64,000 bases of DNA, taken from assembly GCA_020633675.1 (NCBI GenBank), contig JACKDE010000002.1, positions 806,001 through 870,000 of the forward strand. Reading direction: 5' to 3'. Source of the stretch: Deferribacteres bacterium (GTDB lineage Bacteria; Zhuqueibacterota; Zhuqueibacteria; Zhuqueibacterales; Geothermadaptataceae). Of the stretch, positions 42,558-51,919 are shown in pieces (the first letter of the stretch is position 1; each line of letters starts with the position of its first letter). The notes below the pieces were generated by a model. That model saw nothing but the letters and a program-made list of their open reading frames with translations. It was not told the DNA's origin and ran no database searches. Made by a program: the position numbers and the translations under genes.

Positions 42558-43496
42558 ATGCCCCAGATCGTCAAACCCCGCAAACTAACACCGAATGCTA
42601 CCATCGGTATCATCTCTCCAGCAAGTCCAATGGTTCCTGAAAAACTCGAAATGGGTGTGCGCTACCTGGAAAATCTCGGCTATCGTGTCGAGATCGGCAA
42701 GGCCGTGCACAAAACAGATGGCTACCTGGCTGGCAGCGACGAAGAGCGCATTGCTGACCTTGAGCAGATGTTTGCACGCAAGGATATCGATGCGATTTTT
42801 TGCTCGCGAGGTGGTTATGGTACCCCGCGACTGCTGCACAAAATCAACTACGACCTGATACGTCAAAATCCGAAAATTTTTGTCGGCTACAGCGATTTGA
42901 CGGCGCTGCAGTTGGCGATCTTTGCCAAAACCGGCCTGGTCACGTTTTCCGGGCCGATGGTGGCCGTGGAGCTTGCCAACGGAATCAAACCGCAAACCGA
43001 AGACAATTTTTGGCGTACGATCACCAGTGCCGAGCCCCTCGGAACGCTGCGGCCTTTGCAGAACAACTTGACCGCGCTCAACCGGCACAATGGCGTCGGA
43101 CCGATTTTGCCGGGATGCCTTTCTGTGATCGCTGGAATAGCCGGAACAGAATTTTTCCCCCGCCAGGAAGGTTGTGTGCTGTTGTTCGAAGACGTTGGGG
43201 AAAAACCATATCGCATCGATCATTATTTAGCGCAATTGCAAAATGCCGGCGTGCTCGCAGGCTTGGGTGGAGCGATTGCAGGGCAATTCAGTGACTGTCT
43301 GCCTTCAGATGACACACCCAGCTGGACCATCGACGAAATTCTGCGTGACTACTTTGCCGACGCGAGCTACCCGACGATTACCGGGTTTGATTATGGCCAT
43401 GATTCGATCAAATACACGATTCCGGTCGGGGTGCCTGTGCGGCTCAAAACGGATCCAATTGCAGTTGAAATCACTGAAAGCGCGGTACTTGAATAA
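42558..43496 (+). CDS. ldcA: LD-carboxypeptidase (peptidase family S66)
   Basis: 312 residues, usual for the family. Active-site features: nucleophile Ser in V-G-Y-S-D-L-T-A-L (~116), the Glu of F-E-D-V-G-E-K-P-Y-R-I-D (~217) and His in Y-G-H-D-S-I-K-Y-T-I-P-V-G (~288). Also C-S-R-G-G-Y-G-T (~90). It removes the terminal D-alanine from tetrapeptides during murein recycling in the cytosol. Microcin-resistance MccF proteins belong to the same family, but the surroundings suggest wall recycling. Confidence 0.88.
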   Translation: MPQIVKPRKLTPNATIGIISPASPMVPEKLEMGVRYLENLGYRVEIGKAVHKTDGYLAGSDEERIADLEQMFARKDIDAIFCSRGGYGTPRLLHKINYDLIRQNPKIFVGYSDLTALQLAIFAKTGLVTFSGPMVAVELANGIKPQTEDNFWRTITSAEPLGTLRPLQNNLTALNRHNGVGPILPGCLSVIAGIAGTEFFPRQEGCVLLFEDVGEKPYRIDHYLAQLQNAGVLAGLGGAIAGQFSDCLPSDDTPSWTIDEILRDYFADASYPTITGFDYGHDSIKYTIPVGVPVRLKTDPIAVEITESAVLE

Positions 43497-43657
43497 AAGC
43501 AGCTTTCATATCGCTTTGCTGCTTTATTCGAATGTATTTAAACTTGCCTTGCCTGGGGCATCTCTGCGCTTGATTTTTAAAGAAATTAAAGCTACCTTTC
43601 TAATCACATTGACATTCATTCCTGCCTGCATTCAAGCTTGATGACGAAAGATTTTTC

Positions 43658-44284
43658 ATGGAGAAAACACCGATCGCCGTGTTGATATCCGGGCGCGGCT
43701 CGAATATGATCGCCCTGCACGAAGCGATGCGAAAGCAAAGCATGCACGCAGAAATTGCCTGCGTGATCAGCAGTTCCGCCAGCGCAGAAGGGCTGCAATA
43801 TGCTCGGGAAAATAGCATGCCAGCAATCAGCTACAAACCGGAATTATGGCGCGATGATCAGCAGGTAACCGATGCGATTCTGCATACTTTTTCGGAATAC
43901 CATGTTCAGCTCGTGGTGCTGGCCGGATTTTTAAAAAAAATCCCCGAAGCTGTAGTACGGGCATTTCCGAATCGTATCGTCAATATCCATCCGGCGCTAT
44001 TGCCGGCTTTTGGCGGCAAAGGCATGTACGGCAGGCATGTGCATCAGGCTGTGCTCGACTACGGCTGCAAAGTCTCGGGTGCGACTGTGCATTTTGTGGC
44101 GGTCGATTATGATACCGGCCCGCCCATTCTGCAGGAATGTGTACCTGTCAAAGCGGATGATACGGCAGAATCGCTGGCAGCCCGCATCCTGCAACTTGAA
44201 CATCGTCTGCTGCCCAAATGTGTCGATTTGCTGACGCGTGGAAAAGTCCAAATCGAAGGCCGCACAACACGGGTGCTCGAGTAA
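43658..44284 (+). CDS. purN: phosphoribosylglycinamide formyltransferase
   Basis: 208 residues. I-S-G-R-G-S-N binds the phosphate (~10-16); the catalytic residues are in R-I-V-N-I-H-P-A-L-L-P (N and His) and V-D-Y-D-T-G-P-P-I-L-Q (Asp). It formylates glycinamide ribotide with 10-formyl-tetrahydrofolate, the third purine step. Followed by purH, another folate-dependent step of the same pathway, 203 bp later on the same strand. Confidence 0.95.
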   Translation: MEKTPIAVLISGRGSNMIALHEAMRKQSMHAEIACVISSSASAEGLQYARENSMPAISYKPELWRDDQQVTDAILHTFSEYHVQLVVLAGFLKKIPEAVVRAFPNRIVNIHPALLPAFGGKGMYGRHVHQAVLDYGCKVSGATVHFVAVDYDTGPPILQECVPVKADDTAESLAARILQLEHRLLPKCVDLLTRGKVQIEGRTTRVLE

Positions 44285-44487
44285 CCTGCTTTCGTCACGA
44301 ACTGTTTGTTTTTTACAAATTAATCGAATATCATTATTAGATTTGTGATTGACTGACAACTGTGTACATTTTCAAAATGTGCACTGACCGCCTCCCGGCG
44401 AATGCTCTGCTCACAAATCGCCGGCAAAATGACAACATGTCCCTGCCGACTACAATCTGTTCACTTCCTGTTTTTGAAAGAATACAA

Positions 44488-46050
44488 ATGACGAACCAGA
44501 CCAACGCGCTGATGAGTGTTTCCGATAAAACTGGCGCGGTTGATTTTGCACAATATCTCAGCCAGCAAGGTGTTCAGATCTACTCCACTGGTGGCACAGC
44601 AACGCTATTGCGAACAGCAAACATTGCGGTTACGGATATTTCGGACCTGACCGGTTTCCCGGAAATCATGTCGGGGCGCGTCAAAACACTGCATCCAAAA
44701 GTGTTTGGCGGTATCTTGGCGCGACGCGAGCATGTTGGTGACCGGGAACAAGCGGCAACTCATGGCATCCCGTTTTTTGATTTTGTCATCGTCAATCTCT
44801 ACCCATTTGCCGAAACAGTCAGTAAAGCAGATTTTACCCATGCCGATGCCATCGAAAATATCGATATTGGCGGTGTGGCGCTCATCCGTGCCGCCGCCAA
44901 GAACCATCGCGATGTGGCGGTGGTGACCTCTCCGGAACAGTACGAAATGGTCAAAGTGAGCATGCAGGCGAATGGCGGTCAAGCTTCGGATGAATTGCGG
45001 CTGCAATTGGCGCTGCAGGCTTTTCGCGAGACCAGCGCGTATGACGCGCAAATCCAGGGCTACTTTGCAGCATTGCAAAAGGATGCTGAACCATTCCCGC
45101 CCAAACTTACTTTTGGCTTTGAAAAGGTGACCAGTCTGCGCTACGGCGAAAATCCGCACCAGCGGGCTGCGCTTTACAAAACACCGGGAAAACCTGGAGC
45201 AACGCTGGTCAGTGCTAAGCAGTTGCAGGGCAAGGAGCTTTCGTACAATAACCTGATGGATGCCGATACTGCAATGCACCTGGCGAAGGAGTTCGAACAG
45301 CCGACCATCGCGATATTGAAGCATGCCAATCCTTGCGGCGTGGCTTCGGCAAAGCTCTTGCACGATGCCTATCGGTTGGCCTTGGCGACAGACTCGGTTT
45401 CGGCTTTTGGCGGCATTGTTGGAGCGAACCGTGCGATTGATGGCGAGACGGCGAAATTGATTTCGACTGTGTTCACCGAAGTGGTGATTGCACCGGGATT
45501 TACCAACGAAGCACTCGAGGTTTTATCAGCGAAAAAGAACTTGCGCCTGCTGGAGACAACTGCCTTTTTGGAGCCTCCGCAAAAAACGTTGGAGATTAAG
45601 GTCGTTTCCGGTGGCGTTTTGTTGCAGGACAAAGATTTGCAGCTTGATGACACAACGGCGTTTAAAGTGGTCACAAAACGGCAACCGACCGAAGCTGAAT
45701 GGCAATCCATGCTTTTCGGATGGCGGGTAGTGAAGTGGGTGAAATCGAATGCCGTGATTTTTGCGAAAAATGAACAAGTCCTCGGCATTGGCGCCGGACA
45801 GATGTCGCGTATCGATTCATCACGCATCGCCGCTGAAAAAGCCGCGATTGCCAAGCTGGATTTGAAGGGCAGCGTGGTCGCTTCCGATGCCTTTTTCCCG
45901 TTTGCCGATGGCGTCGAAACGGCTGCGGAAGCCGGTGCAACGGCCGTGATTCAGCCTGGTGGTTCGATCCGCGATGCTGAAGTGATTGAAGCAGCCGATA
46001 AACATGATCTGGCAATGGTGTTTACAGGCATTCGGCATTTTCGACATTAA
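44488..46050 (+). CDS. purH: bifunctional AICAR formyltransferase / IMP cyclohydrolase
   Basis: 520 residues from the ATG at 44488, the normal length. A reading 42 codons longer exists but its added part is unlike any PurH start. N-terminal cyclohydrolase: L-M-S-V-S-D-K-T-G, S-T-G-G-T-A, G-R-V-K-T-L-H-P-K-V-F-G-G-I-L-A. C-terminal formyltransferase: R-Y-G-E-N-P-H-Q, K-H-A-N-P-C-G-V-A, and G-A-G-Q-M-S-R-I-D-S. It carries out the last two steps to IMP. No PRPP riboswitch or purine operator could be recognised upstream. Confidence 0.96.
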   Translation: MTNQTNALMSVSDKTGAVDFAQYLSQQGVQIYSTGGTATLLRTANIAVTDISDLTGFPEIMSGRVKTLHPKVFGGILARREHVGDREQAATHGIPFFDFVIVNLYPFAETVSKADFTHADAIENIDIGGVALIRAAAKNHRDVAVVTSPEQYEMVKVSMQANGGQASDELRLQLALQAFRETSAYDAQIQGYFAALQKDAEPFPPKLTFGFEKVTSLRYGENPHQRAALYKTPGKPGATLVSAKQLQGKELSYNNLMDADTAMHLAKEFEQPTIAILKHANPCGVASAKLLHDAYRLALATDSVSAFGGIVGANRAIDGETAKLISTVFTEVVIAPGFTNEALEVLSAKKNLRLLETTAFLEPPQKTLEIKVVSGGVLLQDKDLQLDDTTAFKVVTKRQPTEAEWQSMLFGWRVVKWVKSNAVIFAKNEQVLGIGAGQMSRIDSSRIAAEKAAIAKLDLKGSVVASDAFFPFADGVETAAEAGATAVIQPGGSIRDAEVIEAADKHDLAMVFTGIRHFRH

Positions 46051-46104
46051 CAAAATAAACGATTAGTTTCATCATAAACATTTTGTAAGCCGGAAGAGAA
46101 GGAT

Positions 46105-47142
46105 ATGGCATTTAATTTTCAAAGTTTTTTTGCAAATGATATTGCAATCGATTTGGGCACGGCCAACACGCTGGTCTACATTCGTGGGCGCGGCATTGTG
46201 ATCAATGAGCCGAGCGTGGTCGCGATCCGCAAAGTGGATCAGGAAATCGTGGCCTATGGCAAGGAAGCCAAGGAAATGCAAGGCCGTACGCCTGGCGAAA
46301 TCACCACAGTGCGCCCTCTCAAAGACGGCGTGATCGCTGATTTCGAACTTGCGGAAGCCATGATCCGGCATTTTATTCGGCGTGTTGCCTCGAACCAGAT
46401 TTTGCGTTGGCGCCCTCGCGTGGCCGTCTGCATTCCTTCCGGCATAACGGACGTCGAAAAGCGTGCGGTGCGCGATTCCTGTGAACATGCAGGGGCGCGC
46501 GAAGTGTATTTAATCGACGAACCGATGGCTGCTGCGATTGGCGTCGGTTTGCCAATAGAAGAGCCGGTCGGCAGCATGGTCATCGACATTGGCGGTGGCA
46601 CCACGGAAATCGCTGTGATTTCGCTTTCAGGCATCGTGAACGATATTTCGATCCGTATCGGCGGCGACGAGATGAACGAATCGATTGTGCAGCATTTTAA
46701 GCGCAATTACAACCTGCTGATCGGAGAGAACACCGCTGAAAATATTAAGTGCCAGCTCGGATCTGCTGCACCGTATACCGAAAAGTCAAGCATGGCCGTG
46801 CGTGGCCGTGACCTGGTTGCCGGCATCCCCAAAACGGTGGAGATCACCTCTGCTGAGGTGCAGGAAGCGTTGTCAGAACCGGTCAATGCGATCGTCGACG
46901 CGACCAAATTGTGCCTTGAGCGCACACCGCCCGAACTTTCTTCGGATATTCTCGATCGGGGCATCGTGCTGTCAGGCGGCGGCGCTATGCTGAAAGGTCT
47001 CGACGAGCGTCTGCGCAAGGAAACCAGCCTGCCGATCATTGTCGCCGAAGATCCGCTGACCTGCGTTGTGCGCGGGACAGGCAAAGTGCTGGAAGACCTT
47101 ACCCATTATCAAAAAGTACTCAGCAAAGTTCGAAGATATTAG
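46105..47142 (+). CDS. mreB: rod shape-determining actin homologue
   Basis: 345 residues. Actin-fold motifs: I-A-I-D-L-G-T-A-N-T-L-V-Y (phosphate 1), G-S-M-V-I-D-I-G-G-G-T-T-E-I-A-V (phosphate 2) and I-V-L-S-G-G-G-A-M-L-K-G-L (adenosine). The amphipathic start M-A-F-N-F-Q-S-F-F mediates membrane binding. It organises elongation of the cell wall. First gene of the unit mreB-mreC-mreD-mrdA-rodA; GAGAAGGA lies before the ATG. Confidence 0.97.
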   Translation: MAFNFQSFFANDIAIDLGTANTLVYIRGRGIVINEPSVVAIRKVDQEIVAYGKEAKEMQGRTPGEITTVRPLKDGVIADFELAEAMIRHFIRRVASNQILRWRPRVAVCIPSGITDVEKRAVRDSCEHAGAREVYLIDEPMAAAIGVGLPIEEPVGSMVIDIGGGTTEIAVISLSGIVNDISIRIGGDEMNESIVQHFKRNYNLLIGENTAENIKCQLGSAAPYTEKSSMAVRGRDLVAGIPKTVEITSAEVQEALSEPVNAIVDATKLCLERTPPELSSDILDRGIVLSGGGAMLKGLDERLRKETSLPIIVAEDPLTCVVRGTGKVLEDLTHYQKVLSKVRRY

Positions 47143-47153
47143 CAGATGGACAA

Positions 47154-47963
47154 GTGAGAAAAAGCAGCCCTTCACAATTGAGCTTATTTTCGGTTTCCCT
47201 GCGCGAGTATGTCACTTTCATCGCCTGTGTTTTTGTTTCTCTCATTTTTATCTTCAGCAATAGCAATCCGCAGGTAGAAGCGATTCGCGCAATGGTGGTT
47301 GGCCTCAGTGCGTACCTTGTGGAGTCCTCGACTGCGGACCAGGCAGCTGAAAATGCCGAAGTGCAACGCTTGCGGCAGCGCGCCACCGAACTGATGCTCG
47401 AAAACAGCAAATTGCGAGAAGCAGCGCTTCAATACCGGCAGCTTCAAACCATGCTGAATTTCAAAGAGCGCAGCAAGTTTGACTTGGTGGCAGCCCGGGT
47501 GATCGCGATACAGAAAGACAAGTTCGTCCGATCCGTTGTACTGGACGCAGGCACGGCAGATGGCGTTCGGAAAAACATGCCGGTTGTGGTGCCGGAGGGA
47601 TTGTGCGGCAAAATCATTCGCGCGGATGACAATAGCTCGGTCGCGCAGCTGCTGGTTGATCACAGTTTTCGCGTCGCCGGAAGAATTGAGCGAACGCGCG
47701 TTGACGGCATCGTATCGTACGAAGGCGGCGATTATTGCCTTTTGAAAGAGGTGCCACGGAATGCAAATGTGCAGGCCGGAGATGTGGTCATCACCTCAGG
47801 CTTCAGTGAAATTTTCCCCCCCAATATTCGCATTGGCGTTGTCAAAGAAGCCAAAGAAGATTTGCGTTCGATGTTTAAAACGATCAAACTCGCGCCGGCG
47901 GTTGATTTTTCGCGTATCGAAAATGTTTTTGTCATGACCTCGCTTCATCCGGACTCAACCTGA
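47154..47963 (+). CDS. mreC: rod shape-determining protein MreC
   Basis: 269 residues. One N-terminal membrane helix (V-T-F-I-A-C-V-F-V-S-L-I-F-I-F), then a coiled coil (~60-100, Q-R-L-R-Q-R-A-T-E-L-M-L-E-N-S-K-L-R-E) and the beta domain with G-V-R-K-N-M-P-V-V-V-P-E-G-L-C-G-K-I and V-V-I-T-S-G-F-S-E-I-F-P-P. The periplasmic scaffold of the elongasome. GTG start 11 bp after mreB. Confidence 0.93.
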   Translation: MRKSSPSQLSLFSVSLREYVTFIACVFVSLIFIFSNSNPQVEAIRAMVVGLSAYLVESSTADQAAENAEVQRLRQRATELMLENSKLREAALQYRQLQTMLNFKERSKFDLVAARVIAIQKDKFVRSVVLDAGTADGVRKNMPVVVPEGLCGKIIRADDNSSVAQLLVDHSFRVAGRIERTRVDGIVSYEGGDYCLLKEVPRNANVQAGDVVITSGFSEIFPPNIRIGVVKEAKEDLRSMFKTIKLAPAVDFSRIENVFVMTSLHPDST

Positions 47964-47969
47964 AAAACG

Positions 47970-48461
47970 ATGAAAGTTTTTAGCTATATATTTCTTTTTA
48001 CAGCTCTCTTGTTCGCGCAAATCTATGTACTGCCTTATTTTGCGATTGGCTACTTCGTGCCAGACGTCCTGTTTATCGGTGTAATTGTGGTAGGCATTCG
48101 CGAAGGGGGTGTATGGGCGATGCTGGCAGGTGCTGGTTCCGGATTTTTGCGCGATGCGTTTACCACAGGCTTTTTGGGCAGCAGCATGCTCAGTCTTGTG
48201 ATTGCGGGCTTTTTGGCAGGCATTTTTGCGCGCCACCGCTTGCGATTTGGCATTCAAGGCAACATTTTGTTTTTATTTGCAGTTGCCTTTGTTTATAATT
48301 TGGTTTATTACACCCTGCAACTATTCGACGCCGCCCTGAACTTTTCGACCATTTTGCTGCAATTTATTATTCCTGCAGCTATCTACACATTGATTATTGT
48401 GGGCATCGCACACTTTCTGATTCCGCGCGGACTCTGGGGCAAAAAACTGCCGCAGCGCTAA
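47970..48461 (+). CDS. mreD: rod shape-determining protein MreD
   Basis: 163 residues, five to six membrane helices; weakly conserved family, so the call rests on hydrophobicity, size, the P-D-V-L-F-I-G-V-I stretch, the G-x-x-x-G-x-x-R-D segment (G-S-G-F-L-R-D-A-F) and its place between mreC and mrdA. Six bases separate it from mreC. Confidence 0.9.
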   Translation: MKVFSYIFLFTALLFAQIYVLPYFAIGYFVPDVLFIGVIVVGIREGGVWAMLAGAGSGFLRDAFTTGFLGSSMLSLVIAGFLAGIFARHRLRFGIQGNILFLFAVAFVYNLVYYTLQLFDAALNFSTILLQFIIPAAIYTLIIVGIAHFLIPRGLWGKKLPQR

Positions 48462-48504
48462 TGCAAACCCCCAAGCGAAATCAAATGCAACCGATTCGAT
48501 CATC

Positions 48505-50328
48505 ATGAATATTTTAAGAGAAATTTCCCGTAATCGTCTGCTCATGCTGCGCGTCGGGCTGGTGCTGGTTTTTTTGATGCTGATGGCGCGTTTTTTTTAT
48601 GTGCAAATTTTGGAAGGAGATCGCTATCTCGCTGCCAGCGAAGAGAATCGCGTTAAGCAGGTCGAGCTCAAGCCGCCGCGTGGTTTGATCCGCGACCGTG
48701 CTTATGAAATTCTTGTCGATAACCGACCTGCCTATTCTGTCTACGCGATTCCAAGCGAGTTACAGGCTGCGGACAGCACAATGGAATTGCTGGGCACTAT
48801 TTTGGAAAAATCCACCGAATCGTTAAGCCACACCTACAACCGCCGCCGTCGTGGCGCCTTTCAAAAGGTCAAAATCGATCGTTACATCAGCTTTGAAAAA
48901 TTGGCGCAAATCGAAGAACGCAAGCTTGACTTGCCAGGTGTTTTTTATGACATCGAACCGCGAAGATCTTATCCGGCTGGCGTACTGGCACCGCATTTGT
49001 TCGGCTATTTGGGAGAAATTTCTGAACGGGAGCTGGAGAAATTGCGGGCTGACGGCTATGAACAGGGCGATGTCATCGGTATAAAAGGTGTGGAAAAAGT
49101 GTATGAGGACATTCTGCGCGGCAAAGATGGATATCGTTTTATGGAGGTCGATGCACTTGGCCGGGAAGTGCAGGTTCTTGGCAATCTGGGCGAAAAATTA
49201 CCCGTACCCGGCAAGGATATCATACTGACCATCGATGCACCATTGCAGCGGCATTTGGAGCAAGTGATGCAAGACAGACTTGGCGGCGCGGTTGTACTCA
49301 ACTGCCAAAACGGCCAGATAATCGCGATGGTATCCAAGCCAGACTACGATCCGGATATTTTTACCAAGCCCATCCCGCCTTCTGTTTGGAATAGCCTCAA
49401 CAACAATCCCGACAAGCCACTGTACGATCGTATTTTGCAAGGCCTGTACCCTCCAGGTTCGGTTTATAAAATCATCCTGGCTATTGCGGCATTGGAAACC
49501 GGCACAGTCAATCCGAAGGCAACGGTTTTTTGTCCTGGCGGATTTCGTTTGGGACGACGTTTTTTCGGCTGCTGGAATCGTGCCGGCCATGGCAATGTCA
49601 ATATGCGTCAAGCCATCGAACAATCATGCAATGTCTATTTCTACCGAATCATGCAGCGCGTTGGGCTCGAAAATTGGGTGAAATATTCAAAGTTGTTTCG
49701 TTTCGGCCAGCGCACAAATGTCGACTTGACCGGCGAAGCACATGGCTTATTGCCCGACTCACTCTATTTTGACAAGGCCTATGGCAAGGGCCGCTGGAGC
49801 CAGGGATTGCTGCTGAATTTGGCCATTGGGCAAGGTGACTTGCTGGCAACGCCACTGCAGGTAGCCTTTTATGCGATGTCGCTGGCCAATCGGGGCAAGA
49901 GTTTTCGGCCATTTATTGTGAAAGAGATTTTCGATCCGCTTGCGGAGAGCGAAAAAGTGGTGCCGACAATGCCCGACACAGTCCACATTCGCGGCATCAG
50001 CGCCTCGACGTGGGACTTCATCCACCAGGCGATGTATGATGTGGTAAATGGAGCAAAGGGCACAGCGAAATCCGCCAATCCGGGCTTGATTAAAGTCGCT
50101 GGCAAAACCGGGACGGCGCAGGCACCAAAGGGCGATGATCATGCCTGGTTTATCGGCTTTGCGCCATTTGAAAATCCACAGGTCGCATTTGCCATTTTTC
50201 TCGAAAATGGTGGCGGCGGTGGCGCAAATGCCGCGCCGATTGCTCGCAGTATCTTAAAGCTTTTGCTCGATCAGGGCAAAATTCAAATCCCGAACCGAAA
50301 ATTTGCCGATGCCCATGTTGATCAATAA
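48505..50328 (+). CDS. mrdA: penicillin-binding protein 2 (peptidoglycan transpeptidase of the elongasome)
   Basis: 607 residues. One N-terminal membrane helix; the PBP dimerisation domain with R-G-L-I-R-D-R; transpeptidase motifs P-P-G-S-V-Y-K (active Ser), S-C-N and K-T-G-T-A-Q. It crosslinks new wall during elongation and works with RodA, whose gene overlaps its end. Confidence 0.95.
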   Translation: MNILREISRNRLLMLRVGLVLVFLMLMARFFYVQILEGDRYLAASEENRVKQVELKPPRGLIRDRAYEILVDNRPAYSVYAIPSELQAADSTMELLGTILEKSTESLSHTYNRRRRGAFQKVKIDRYISFEKLAQIEERKLDLPGVFYDIEPRRSYPAGVLAPHLFGYLGEISERELEKLRADGYEQGDVIGIKGVEKVYEDILRGKDGYRFMEVDALGREVQVLGNLGEKLPVPGKDIILTIDAPLQRHLEQVMQDRLGGAVVLNCQNGQIIAMVSKPDYDPDIFTKPIPPSVWNSLNNNPDKPLYDRILQGLYPPGSVYKIILAIAALETGTVNPKATVFCPGGFRLGRRFFGCWNRAGHGNVNMRQAIEQSCNVYFYRIMQRVGLENWVKYSKLFRFGQRTNVDLTGEAHGLLPDSLYFDKAYGKGRWSQGLLLNLAIGQGDLLATPLQVAFYAMSLANRGKSFRPFIVKEIFDPLAESEKVVPTMPDTVHIRGISASTWDFIHQAMYDVVNGAKGTAKSANPGLIKVAGKTGTAQAPKGDDHAWFIGFAPFENPQVAFAIFLENGGGGGANAAPIARSILKLLLDQGKIQIPNRKFADAHVDQ

Positions 50329-51547
50329 ACCACCGGATAATTTTAAATTGTTGGATATACCGCTGGTGCTGGCTTTGCTGGTTTTGCTGAGCTTTGGTTT
50401 GTTGGCGGTATTCAGTGCAACGCAAAATGCCAATCCTGCCATCGCAAACAATTTTTCCAAGCAGCTTGTGTGGGTACTGGTCGGGCTGGTGGTCTTTACC
50501 ATCACAATGCTTACACCACTAAAGGTTTTCCAGAAATACGCCTACATTTTCTATGGTATCTCTCTGGCTTTGCTGGTGCTGGTACTGGTAGTCGGAGGCG
50601 GTGCCGGCGTAAAGCGCTGGTTTCTGATTGGCCCATTCCGTTTTCAGCCTGCAGAAGTTGCCAAGATCGCCACTATTTTTGCATTGGCCCGTTTCATTTC
50701 GCAGGAGCATCGCAATCTGAACAAATTGATCGATATCGGATTGGCATTTGCCATTGTTGTTGGACCAATGTTGCTGATTATGAAAGAGCCGGATCTCGGG
50801 ACTGCGTTGGTTTTTCCTGCCATTATTTTGCCTGTGCTGTTCTGGGCGGGCTTGTCGCTGTTCACCGCTTTTCTAATTATTGCGCCGCTTTTATCGCTGG
50901 TGGCAGCCTTTAATCTCACTGCATTTTTCATCGTGATGGGCATCATTATCGGTGTGATGGTGGTTTCGGGGAGAGGATTGAAGGTCATCGTGCCGAACTT
51001 TTTGCTCAATGTCGGTGTAGGAATTATTACCCCCCTTTTATGGGACCATCTGCATAAATATCAGCAGAGCCGAATCTTAACTTTTCTCGGAGTCGAGCAA
51101 GATCCGCGCGGTATTGGCTACCAGGTGCTGCAGTCGAAGGTAGCGATTGGCTCCGGTGGCTTATGGGGTAAGGGCATCGGTGATGGTACGCAAACCCAGT
51201 TGCGCTTTTTGCCTGAACAGCATACGGACTTTATCTTTTCTGTGATTGGAGAAGAAGTTGGCTTTTTGGGCGTGCTTTTAGTGCTTTTGCTTTTTCTTTT
51301 TATTATCTGGCGTTCGCTGAATATTGCCCAGAGCTGCAAAAGCCGGTTTGCAAGTCTGGTGGTCGTGGGCGCAGCAATGGTCATTTGCTTCCATGTTATG
51401 ATCAACACCGGCATGACCGTTGGAATTATGCCCGTAACCGGTTTGCCGTTGCCATTTCTCAGCTACGGGGGATCTGCAATGCTCAGCAACATGGTACTGA
51501 TGGGCCTGATTGTGGGGGCCGGTTTGCGTCGTTTTGAATATTTTTAA
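50315..51547 (+). CDS. rodA: rod shape-determining SEDS glycosyltransferase
   Basis: About 410 residues, ten membrane helices. SEDS motifs: F-S-A-T-Q-N-A-N, W-F-L-I-G-P-F-R-F-Q-P-A-E-V-A-K, M-K-E-P-D-L-G-T-A-L-V, the catalytic loop region with Q-Q-S-R-I-L-T-F-L and the late P-V-T-G-L-P-L-P-F-L-S-Y-G-G-S. It polymerises lipid II together with the preceding penicillin-binding protein. Three in-frame ATG (50303, 50309, 50315) all lie inside mrdA; the overlap is 14-26 bases. The last ATG gives the start closest to other RodA proteins. Confidence 0.94.
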   Translation: MLINKPPDNFKLLDIPLVLALLVLLSFGLLAVFSATQNANPAIANNFSKQLVWVLVGLVVFTITMLTPLKVFQKYAYIFYGISLALLVLVLVVGGGAGVKRWFLIGPFRFQPAEVAKIATIFALARFISQEHRNLNKLIDIGLAFAIVVGPMLLIMKEPDLGTALVFPAIILPVLFWAGLSLFTAFLIIAPLLSLVAAFNLTAFFIVMGIIIGVMVVSGRGLKVIVPNFLLNVGVGIITPLLWDHLHKYQQSRILTFLGVEQDPRGIGYQVLQSKVAIGSGGLWGKGIGDGTQTQLRFLPEQHTDFIFSVIGEEVGFLGVLLVLLLFLFIIWRSLNIAQSCKSRFASLVVVGAAMVICFHVMINTGMTVGIMPVTGLPLPFLSYGGSAMLSNMVLMGLIVGAGLRRFEYF

Positions 51548-51919
51548 CTTAACGTGAGAAATGCCTCGCATTCTTAATCGGAAAAAGTTTCCGGACGAGT
51601 AGCGTTGATTGTCTCGGCAGCCGAATCGGAATTGAAAATTCAACTTGCTTTTCACGCTGATTTTCATTAAAATTAACAGCTTGTTGCGTACTTTTTTTGC
51701 TAAAAAATTGCAATTTTGTGTGGTAAAATTTTAGCATCTCTTCTGCCTAAGGATTTGATTCCTGTGCAAATTGACCTCGGAAATAAAAACCTATCACAGG
51801 GGTTTACGTGAGCTCACCGGTTCCTTGCCAATATTTCATAGCCCAGACTCTACACATGATAAGCATTGGTTAGATTGGATTCAGTTTACTCACTCAAATA
51901 AAAGAAGTGGAGGATCGCC
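51548..51919. other. AT-rich intergenic region
   Basis: No gene seen. A weak imperfect dyad GCTAAAA...TTTTAGC lies at about 51697-51736. The region probably holds the promoter of the lipoprotein gene; no clear terminator for the rod-shape operon was found. Confidence 0.35.
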